A stretch of DNA of 64,000 bases, taken from JAFDYH01 sp049840875. Its GTDB lineage: Bacteria; Bacteroidota; Bacteroidia; Chitinophagales; Chitinophagaceae. The stretch is from positions 1,116,001-1,180,000 of the forward strand of contig JASGJE010000011.1 in NCBI GenBank assembly GCA_049840875.1, written 5' to 3'. Below the pieces are notes generated by a model that saw only the letters and a program-made list of their open reading frames with translations, was not told the DNA's origin and ran no database searches. A program made the position numbers and the translations under genes. Below are positions 19,001 to 25,305 of the stretch, piece by piece. Within the stretch, counting starts at the first letter, position 1. Every line of letters starts with the position of its first letter.

Positions 19001-19527
19001 CCAATTATTTTCCGTTGTCGTTTTGCGATACCATATAAATAGGCGTCAACAAACGTTGGCATATCCATTCGCATTACATTATCCACTTGTTCGCGCCGCA
19101 TCTTTTCTAATTGTCGCTTACTTTCCTTATCTCCTTTTTTTACATTGCTAAATAAAGAATCCACTAAAACTTTTTTCTTCTTAGTATCTTTCAACCGATC
19201 ACGTTTTCCATCACGGTTTAAAAATTCTTCTTCACTTTTTTGAAACGTTTTGTTCAATATTGAATCAATAGCTTCGCGAAGGTTTACTTCCATCGTAAAT
19301 CCTTCCACCTGTTCGAGGCTACGATATAGTGAGTCGCCGAAATAAAAAAGTCGTTTATCTTCAAGATGCATGGTGCCGTAGAGGTAGGAAGGTTTTGACA
19401 AACCATTGCCAGTAATACGCCAAAGCAAAGTTTTGGGCCACTGTCCGGATTGAACAGTTTGGGCGGAAGCACACACAAATAACAGCAGGGAAACCAGGGA
19501 TACGATCAATCTTTTTCCGATACGCAT
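16006..19527 (-). CDS. TraB/GumN family protein with a very long C-terminal extension
   Basis: A 1173-residue exported protein with signal peptide 1-22 (LLLFVCASAQ). Residues ~30-310 form a TraB/GumN domain: the SYLYGTMHLEDKRLF glycine-histidine motif at the start and the SFFFAVGAGHLPGDSGVINLL motif at the end. TraB/GumN domains are metal-dependent, Tiki-like membrane-associated proteins of usually ~300 residues. Here ~860 residues follow: two beta-rich PsbP/LpqN-like segments (~460-620 and ~640-760) and an alpha-helical, HEAT-like solenoid (~770-1030). The downstream function is unknown. It diverges from glpK and overlaps the convergent DUF5686 gene by 9 bases. Confidence 0.85.
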   Translation of the reverse strand: MRIGKRLIVSLVSLLLFVCASAQTVQSGQWPKTLLWRITGNGLSKPSYLYGTMHLEDKRLFYFGDSLYRSLEQVEGFTMEVNLREAIDSILNKTFQKSEEEFLNRDGKRDRLKDTKKKKVLVDSLFSNVKKGDKESKRQLEKMRREQVDNVMRMDMPTFVDAYLYGIAKRQRKIIGAVEDVQDQLGLLDELGNKLDTSDFLATDEKLRFTMEDMAKSYMAQDLNRIEDFSKRGMPEQLQDKMFRQRNIKMARRMDSLSHIHSFFFAVGAGHLPGDSGVINLLKRNGFTVEPVYSSNRVSPEKYAAKLEVLPWQTVTGQNNLYHVDMPEQATDFNLFGELVKMKVDIDITTMTYYMVGQTLFNRDSSKLEDAFKAMAENMGDPYPTNITTIRKDSLDGVEGVINSIYGSYKLQLWRYANVLYMVMAGNEKKQTLFSGDIDRYFKSFTINKNAIQQKQQTAWSNFTSGEKAFSVSFPGKAKQNKTYEKNSGNSDWNVIVYDCVDINAGLYYMVQIRDIKPGYFLDGDSSFFEQIKSNMARVLKDTTKNEQFLLKGFPAMRFDGHSKEGDIFYKTMAITRGNRIYMLHTFGSSGASKEDDAKQFFESFRIMDYKHPEISKQYSEDESFYSSVAYPFTKIKKDTLEEDDDTPVKKKFVSYNPNEAISYQVFVDPISPYKWYDNDSDLYSISKYQYRDSTISIRQTTNGKLKGIERLIYLHSNNNRKIVREFLNGDTLYTLLSFIPSQYINDDRHRKFFDDFTVTNEQKTTSVFENKAEKLLSAVNSKDTATFRKAKAVIDDVSFSKNNLPLLHSALLKTYLDDSIGYGVSRTIENAISRMADSSTIDFVRMNYEGTDDKIKRKLLRLLAENKTKYSYDLFKKLLIENPPAIADVYYDFTYRISDSMELAQSLYPEYLKLSGNKYLWDGVVYNTNRLLDSNKIAMNIISPYKNNFQHSADTVLKSLRKTNDEYEGGEYTDLVELLGKFNDTRSNQLLQQFQKMKNKDLKKAAVIALLKNNQTADVAEINKLAEDKSTRTDFYDELKKIKKEKSFPLKYLTQRYFAESEMYSAGTEDDDEPSSIEYKSERVINFNGSKQKFYLYKIVYGEDSDEQTSYLGVAGPYSISDNRNIKTSVSISGLYYDKTFSAESLNELFNSFIAEREKLMKEHPEWYKSSE

Positions 19528-19638
19528 GGTAAGGTTTATCGCGCAAAATAATCAAAAGGAGTCAGGAGCCAACTATAAACAAAATATTATTTTACAAGGG
19601 GATTTTATCCTAATTTTCTCTCAGTTAAAAACGATTCT

Positions 19639-21132
19639 ATGCCAGAACAATACATTCTTTCATTGGACCAGGGAACAACGAGCAGCCGTAGCCTTATCAT
19701 CGATAAAAAAGGAAATATTGCCGGAGTTGCACAAAAAGAGTTTAAACAAATATTTCCTCAACCGGGCTGGGTAGAGCATGATGCAGAAGAAATATGGAGC
19801 ACACAATTTGGCACCATGGCAGAAGCCGTGGCAAATGCAAAAATCACAATGAAAGATATTGCTGCAATAGGTATAACAAACCAGCGGGAAACTACTGTTG
19901 TATGGGAGCGAAGCACTGGCAGACCCATTTATAATGCAATCGTGTGGCAGGATCGACGCACATCTGCCTTTTGCGATGAATTAAAAGCAGCCAATCATTC
20001 AGAAATGATCCGCAGCAAAACAGGACTTGTGATTGATGCTTACTTTTCCGGCACCAAAGTAAAATGGATACTGGATAATGTAAAAGGCGCAAGAGAAAAA
20101 GCGGAAAAAGGAGAACTTGCATTTGGCACCATCGATTCATGGCTTGTGTGGAAATTAAGTGGCGGCGCTTTGCATATCACTGACGTGTCGAATGCTTCGA
20201 GAACATTACTGTTCAATATTCATCAGGGCCAATGGGATGATGAACTACTGCAATTATTGAAAATTCCGAAAAGCCTTTTACCTGAAGTAAAGCAATCGAG
20301 TGAAGTGTATGGTAAAACCGGGAATATCTTTCATAATCTGCAGGTTCCGATTGCAGGTATTGCAGGTGATCAGCAATCAGCTTTGTTTGGACAGCTTTGC
20401 ACGCAGGCAGGAATGGTAAAGAATACATATGGTACAGGTTGTTTCATGCTAATGAACACCGGGGAAAAAGCAATTGCATCTAAAAATAATTTGCTGACAA
20501 CAATAGCATGGAAAATAAATGGAAAAACCGAATATGCATTGGAAGGCAGCGTGTTTATTGCAGGCGCAGTGGTGCAATGGCTGAGAGATGGATTAAAAAT
20601 CATACGCAGTTCTGCAGAAGTAGAAAAACTTGCGTTGCAGGTAACAACAACTGATGGTGTTTATATCGTACCTGCTTTTGCCGGACTGGGTGCGCCTTAT
20701 TGGAACCAGGATGCAAGAGGAGCAATATTTGGATTGACGCGTGGCAGCACAGATGCGCACATTGCAAGAGCCGCATTAGAAAGCATCGCATATCAAACTT
20801 ATGATGTTTTAAAATCCATGGAAGCAGATTCCGGCATTTCAATAAAAGAACTGAGAGTAGATGGCGGAGCAACTGTCAATAACCATTTGATGCAGTTTCA
20901 ATGTGATATTCTTGACTGTAAAGTAATACGACCACGAATAACCGAAACAACCGCTCTTGGCGCTGCATATCTCGCAGGATTGGCTGTTGGTTATTGGAAA
21001 AATATTGAAGACATACAAAGCCAATGGCAGGTAGATAAAACATTTACATCAACAATGGAAGATAAAAACAGAAATGAATTGGTGAATGGGTGGAAGCGGG
21101 CAATTAATGCGTCGATTGCGTGGACAAAATAA
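19639..21132 (+). CDS. glpK: Glycerol kinase
   Basis: A 497-residue FGGY-family kinase, ATP + glycerol to glycerol 3-phosphate. The sequence starts with the phosphate-binding LSLDQGTTSSRSLI (7-20) and continues with TNQRETTVVWERSTGRPIYNAIVWQDRRT (glycerol-contacting Arg/Glu region), YFSGTKVKWILDN, GTGCFMLMNTG and the C-terminal ATPase motif RVDGGATVNNHLMQFQCDIL. Length and motifs are full for GlpK. It begins a glycerol cluster with glpD and glpF on the same strand; an inverted word-repeat separates it from glpD. No glpR-type regulator lies nearby. Confidence 0.97.
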   Translation: MPEQYILSLDQGTTSSRSLIIDKKGNIAGVAQKEFKQIFPQPGWVEHDAEEIWSTQFGTMAEAVANAKITMKDIAAIGITNQRETTVVWERSTGRPIYNAIVWQDRRTSAFCDELKAANHSEMIRSKTGLVIDAYFSGTKVKWILDNVKGAREKAEKGELAFGTIDSWLVWKLSGGALHITDVSNASRTLLFNIHQGQWDDELLQLLKIPKSLLPEVKQSSEVYGKTGNIFHNLQVPIAGIAGDQQSALFGQLCTQAGMVKNTYGTGCFMLMNTGEKAIASKNNLLTTIAWKINGKTEYALEGSVFIAGAVVQWLRDGLKIIRSSAEVEKLALQVTTTDGVYIVPAFAGLGAPYWNQDARGAIFGLTRGSTDAHIARAALESIAYQTYDVLKSMEADSGISIKELRVDGGATVNNHLMQFQCDILDCKVIRPRITETTALGAAYLAGLAVGYWKNIEDIQSQWQVDKTFTSTMEDKNRNELVNGWKRAINASIAWTK

Positions 21133-21142
21133 AGTCTATATA

Positions 21143-21250
21143 AGTTTAAAGAGTTCAAAAAGTTCCAAAGGTTCAATACACTAACAAACCATTGGCTGTT
21201 CTGAACATCTAAACTTATTAAACGCTTTAAACCTTTTAAACTTTAAACAT
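21143..21250. repeat. Inverted word-repeat, GTTTAAA family (glpK-glpD gap)
   Basis: The left arm (21143-21176) is a 9-10-base periodic string of AGTTYAAA words. The right arm (~21202-21250) is the complementary string of TTTAAAC words. Complementarity is at the word level rather than continuous. The right arm runs directly into the TTG start codon of glpD, so the start lies inside or at the edge of the repeat. A single arm of the same family precedes another TTG-started gene at 33545-33578. Confidence 0.7.
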
Positions 21251-22801
21251 TTGAACCGTAAACAACTTATAACACAGCTTGAATCAACCAGCGATTGGGA
21301 TATTTGTATTATTGGCGGTGGCGCTACCGGATTGGGAACCGCCGTTGATTCAGCAACAAGAGGATTTAAAACTATTTTGTTTGAGCAGTACGATTTTGCA
21401 AAAGGAACATCTTCCCGTTCTACAAAACTTGTTCATGGCGGCGTACGATACCTGCAACAAGGCAATGTAAAGCTTGTAATGGAAGCATTAAAAGAAAGAG
21501 GTCTATTGTTACAGAACGCTCCCCATCTTGTAAAGAATCAAAAATTTGTTGTGCCAAATTATAAATGGTGGGAAGGACCGTTTTACGGAATTGGGCTGAA
21601 AGTGTATGATTGGATGGCCGGCAGCCTCGGATTAGGTCCATCTCAATTTTTATCAATTGAAGAAACTCTTGAACTGGCACCGACACTTGAACCTGAGGGA
21701 TTACGTGGTGGCGTTATTTATCATGACGGACAATTTGATGATGCAAGATTGGCGATAAACATTGCGCAAACCGCAGCCGAAAATAATGGCGTTGTTTTAA
21801 ATTATTTTCCGGTTACCGGGCTGCTGAAAATGAATGATAAGATCTGCGGAGTAAAAGTGAAAGACAGCTTATCAGGAAAAGAATATGAAATCAAAAGTAA
21901 AATTGTCATCAATGCTACCGGCGTCTTTTCGGATAGTATTCTGAGTCTCGATAAAGGCAATCATGAAAATATAATTGCGCCGAGCCAGGGCATTCACCTT
22001 GTGCTCGATAAAGAATTTTTACCAGGAGAAAGTGCAATTATGATTCCTCATACAGATGATGGACGTGTACTATTTGCCGTGCCCTGGCATAATAAAATAA
22101 TTCTGGGGACAACGGATACACCGGTATCGCAACCATCCAGCGAACCTGTTGCGATGAAAGATGAAATCGATTTCTTATTAAAGCACATTGGTCGTTACCT
22201 TACAAAAGATCCTCAGTTGAGTGATGTACGAAGCATTTTCGCCGGGTTAAGGCCGTTAGTAAAAGCCGACAGTAAAACAACCGCAGCACTTTCGAGGGAT
22301 CATCTCATTACGGTAAGCGATTCCGGCCTGATTACAATTACAGGAGGTAAATGGACGACTTACCGGCATATGGCGGAAGATGTTGTTGACGTAGCAATAG
22401 CCAGCGGCGGGTTAAACGATGTCGAATGCAAAACAAAACATCTTGCTATACATGGCGCTGCAAAAGTTGATTTCAAAGAGCCAATGTATTATTTTGGAAG
22501 CGATAAATCATTGGTAGAAGTATTGGCGGAAAGTAATCCTGAATTAAACGGGCTACTACATCCGGATTTGCCGTATATCAAAGCAGAAATAGTGTGGGCC
22601 GTTCGAAATGAAATGTGTATGACAATTGAAGACGCCTTAAGCAGAAGAACAAGGGCGATTTTATTAAACGCAAAAGCCGCTGTGGAAGCAGCACCGATTG
22701 TTGCAGAAATTATGGCAAAAGAAATGAACAAAGATCTTCAATGGGAAAAAGAGCAAATTGAAAACTTTAAAATAATCGCTGAAAGTTATATTCCGGCATA
22801 A
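21251..22801 (+). CDS. glpD: Aerobic-type glycerol-3-phosphate dehydrogenase (FAD)
   Basis: A 516-residue FAD-dependent membrane-associated dehydrogenase oxidising glycerol 3-phosphate to dihydroxyacetone phosphate and feeding the quinone pool. The FAD-binding motif GGGATGLGTAVD (22-33) follows a short N-terminus, and KGTSSRSTKLVHGGVRYLQQG is the GlpD/GlpA signature. FAGLRPLVKAD and ITGGKWTTYRHMAEDVVD mark the C-terminal half. The start codon is TTG; no in-frame ATG precedes the Rossmann motif, and the usual N-terminal length supports TTG. The TTG directly abuts the GTTTAAA-type repeat arm, which may have replaced an original ATG. Confidence 0.96.
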   Translation: MNRKQLITQLESTSDWDICIIGGGATGLGTAVDSATRGFKTILFEQYDFAKGTSSRSTKLVHGGVRYLQQGNVKLVMEALKERGLLLQNAPHLVKNQKFVVPNYKWWEGPFYGIGLKVYDWMAGSLGLGPSQFLSIEETLELAPTLEPEGLRGGVIYHDGQFDDARLAINIAQTAAENNGVVLNYFPVTGLLKMNDKICGVKVKDSLSGKEYEIKSKIVINATGVFSDSILSLDKGNHENIIAPSQGIHLVLDKEFLPGESAIMIPHTDDGRVLFAVPWHNKIILGTTDTPVSQPSSEPVAMKDEIDFLLKHIGRYLTKDPQLSDVRSIFAGLRPLVKADSKTTAALSRDHLITVSDSGLITITGGKWTTYRHMAEDVVDVAIASGGLNDVECKTKHLAIHGAAKVDFKEPMYYFGSDKSLVEVLAESNPELNGLLHPDLPYIKAEIVWAVRNEMCMTIEDALSRRTRAILLNAKAAVEAAPIVAEIMAKEMNKDLQWEKEQIENFKIIAESYIPA

Positions 22802-22874
22802 GAAACAATTTGACGTGAAATAAAGTCTTTTATTAAATAAGTCACTTCATCAACCACAAACTAAAACGATTGCT

Positions 22875-23585
22875 ATGTCAGCATTTACCGGGGAATTTAT
22901 TGGTACAGCTTTGCTTATCATTCTTGGCGACGGCGTTGTCGCCAATGTTATTCTTGACAAAACAAAAGGAAATAATGGCGGCCTCATTTCAATCACGTTC
23001 GGTTGGGCCATTGCCGTTTTTACAGGTGTATTTACTTCTGTCACCCTTGGAGGTAGTGGTCATTTAAACCCTGCGGTGACTATTGCTTTGGCATCGATAA
23101 ATAAATTTGATGCAAACCTGGTAGCCCCTTATTTAGCAGCACAGTTTGCGGGGGCATTTGTCGGTGCTGTAATTGTATGGCTTGCTTATAAAAATCATTT
23201 CGACACTACATCCAGTAGTGATTCAAAACTTGGCGTGTTTTGTACGGGGCCTGCTATAAGAAAACCAATCAATAATATCATCACTGAGGTAATTGGAACC
23301 TTTGTTCTTATGCTTGGCGCATTATTGTTTTCCAAACCAGAACATAGCCTTGGAACGCTCGACGCATTACCAGTAGCACTGTTAGTATTAGGTATTGGGC
23401 TTTCATTAGGCGGGCCTACAGGTTATGCCATCAATCCGGCGAGAGATCTTGGACCACGCATTGCGCATTTTATTCTCCCTATACCAAATAAGCGTAATAG
23501 TGATTGGAGCTATTCGTGGATACCCGTTGCAGGGCCTATTATCGGCGCAATAATAGCTGGATTTGTTTACAAACTTTTATCGTAG
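22875..23585 (+). CDS. glpF: Glycerol uptake facilitator (MIP/aquaporin family)
   Basis: A 236-residue six-helix channel protein with both NPA boxes: HLNPAVT (NPA 65-67) and AINPARDLGPR (NPA 187-189). Asp191 directly after the second NPAR is the residue that marks glycerol facilitators as opposed to water-only aquaporins. It lies 73 bases downstream of glpD and completes a glycerol uptake, phosphorylation and oxidation set. A strong terminator lies just beyond, within the 3' end of the convergent aminotransferase gene. Confidence 0.95.
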   Translation: MSAFTGEFIGTALLIILGDGVVANVILDKTKGNNGGLISITFGWAIAVFTGVFTSVTLGGSGHLNPAVTIALASINKFDANLVAPYLAAQFAGAFVGAVIVWLAYKNHFDTTSSSDSKLGVFCTGPAIRKPINNIITEVIGTFVLMLGALLFSKPEHSLGTLDALPVALLVLGIGLSLGGPTGYAINPARDLGPRIAHFILPIPNKRNSDWSYSWIPVAGPIIGAIIAGFVYKLLS

Positions 23586-23608
23586 CAATCACATAGAAAA
23601 TTTATACA

Positions 23609-24790
23609 TTAAAAAGCATCACAAGCCTGCAGAATTATTTTGCAGGCTTTTTTTATTTCTTCTTCCGAAATAATTAATGGAGGAGAAATACGCAGACAAT
23701 TTGATGCAAACAAAAACCAATCAGTCAATATGCCGTTTGCAATACAATTATCAATAATCTTTTTGTTTGTTTCATAAGAATCAAATTGAACAGAAAGCCA
23801 CAATCCGAATGAACGTACAGATTTTATTTTCGGATGCGTTAATAACTCCTTGAACAATTTTTCTTTTCCTTTAACGCCTTCAATAATTTTTTCTTCGAAT
23901 AAAACTTCCAAAGCAGCTTTGCCCGCAGCGCAACAAACAGGATGCCCGCCAAATGTTGTGATATGGCCTAACACCGGGTTATTCGTCAAAGATTGCATTA
24001 ATTCTTTTTGTGCAATAAAAGCACCCAACGGCATACCGCCACCCAATGCTTTTCCCAATAATAAAATATCGGGAACAATATCAAAATTTTCGAAACCCCA
24101 AAGTTTTCCTGTTCTTCCAAACCCGGTTTGTATTTCATCAAGAATCAATAACGTACCCGTATCTGAACATTTTTGTCTTAATGACTTTAACCATTTACTT
24201 ATCGGCGCAATAATTCCAGCTTCCGCCTGTATGGTTTCTGCAATTACACAGGCCGTGTGTTCATTAATTTGCTCTATCGCTACATCAGAATTATAATCGC
24301 AGTGAATGATGCCGGGTAATAATGGTCTGAATGAGTTGCGCCAATATTCATCTCCGATAATACTTAATGCGCCTTGCGTTGAGCCATGATAAGAATGATT
24401 GAATGCGACAATTTCTCTGCGGCCGGTAAATCTCTTTGCAAGTTTCATCGCACCTTCCACCGCTTCCGCGCCGGAATTTGTAAAGTAGACTGAATTCAAT
24501 GAAGAAGGTAAATGATCAGTCAGCAATTTTGCATACTTCACTTGTGGCGATTCGATAAACTCTCCATAAACCATAACATGGAGATACTTATCTAATTGTT
24601 CTCTGATTGCATCAATAATTTTCGGTTGACGATGGCCGGTATTCGCTACGTTTATACCGCCAATAAGATCCATATACTCATTTCCTGATCTATCGTATAG
24701 CAATGAGTTCTCCGCTTTTACAATTTCAATCGCTAAAGGCGCTGGTGAAGTTTGTGCAACATGTTGAAAAAAAATTTCCCGTTGATTCAA
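23609..24790 (-). CDS. Class III (ornithine-type) PLP-dependent aminotransferase
   Basis: A 393-residue class III aminotransferase. It shows FTNSGAEAVEGAMKLAK (104-120), NHSYHGSTQGALS (131-143), LILDEIQTGFGRTGKLWGFE (215-234), and the PLP-binding lysine K247 in LLLGKALGGGMPLGAF. The closest functional groups are acetylornithine and 4-aminobutyrate aminotransferases; the substrate cannot be decided from sequence, and no arginine biosynthesis genes lie nearby. The start is TTG (MNQREIFFQHVAQTSPAPL), supported by the expected N-terminal length. Its last codons form the hairpin that serves as glpF terminator. Confidence 0.9.
   Translation of the reverse strand: MNQREIFFQHVAQTSPAPLAIEIVKAENSLLYDRSGNEYMDLIGGINVANTGHRQPKIIDAIREQLDKYLHVMVYGEFIESPQVKYAKLLTDHLPSSLNSVYFTNSGAEAVEGAMKLAKRFTGRREIVAFNHSYHGSTQGALSIIGDEYWRNSFRPLLPGIIHCDYNSDVAIEQINEHTACVIAETIQAEAGIIAPISKWLKSLRQKCSDTGTLLILDEIQTGFGRTGKLWGFENFDIVPDILLLGKALGGGMPLGAFIAQKELMQSLTNNPVLGHITTFGGHPVCCAAGKAALEVLFEEKIIEGVKGKEKLFKELLTHPKIKSVRSFGLWLSVQFDSYETNKKIIDNCIANGILTDWFLFASNCLRISPPLIISEEEIKKACKIILQACDAF
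23623..23656 (+). terminator. Terminator of the glp cluster inside the convergent gene's 3' end
   Basis: A 9-bp stem (AAGCCTGCA with TGCAGGCTT) and a 9-base loop are followed by a T-rich run on the plus strand, about 40 bases after the glpF stop. The hairpin is made of coding sequence: on the minus strand it encodes the last residues of the aminotransferase. Confidence 0.85.
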
Positions 24791-25305
24791 AGCCTATCTT
24801 TTTTTCATTATTAAATATGAACAATTTATTAAGAATCAATCTTCAATTGATCGTAAATAAGTTGAAAACATTCATCTTGACTTTTTCAAAAAATTGAGAA
24901 CGATCATTAGTATCAAACAAATTATTTGATATCGTAAAACAACGATTTTTTGAATTTTATTTCAAAAAATTATTAACAAAACTGATTTCGGGTCTTTATG
25001 GCATAATTATGGCTTTTCTCCAACCGCTATAGGAGCATAGATTGTTCTATGGATTACCGGATCTGCTCAGTGCAGTTCTTAGTTATTAACTTTTGCTGCC
25101 TTCAAAAGTTTAGCCTGATTTGTTTTCAACAATCAGAGGTATCATAGATCGAATAATAGCTTCACTAAACCTTGGATCACACCTCCACCACCATTATTTA
25201 TAATCTTTCCTAAGATCGTCATTTAGACTGTTTTATCCTACCCTATATGGCAATTTCATTGTCACGGAATTTTATTGTTTAATAGTTTTTAAAATTTAAT
25301 ATCAG
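24791..25305. other. Long AT-rich intergenic region between two divergent genes
   Basis: These 515 bases separate a minus-strand aminotransferase from the plus-strand T9SS-secreted protein and hold no supported gene. I see an AT-rich hairpin (arms TTTTTTGAA at 24946-24954 and TTCAAAAAA at 24961-24969), a short palindrome ATCAAACAAATTATTTGAT (24912-24930), and a CATAGA/TCTATG hairpin near 25037-25052. Both promoters should lie here. I find no exact Bacteroidota -7/-33 (TAnnTTTG/TTG) pair at a convincing spacing, and no recognisable riboswitch. Confidence 0.6.
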
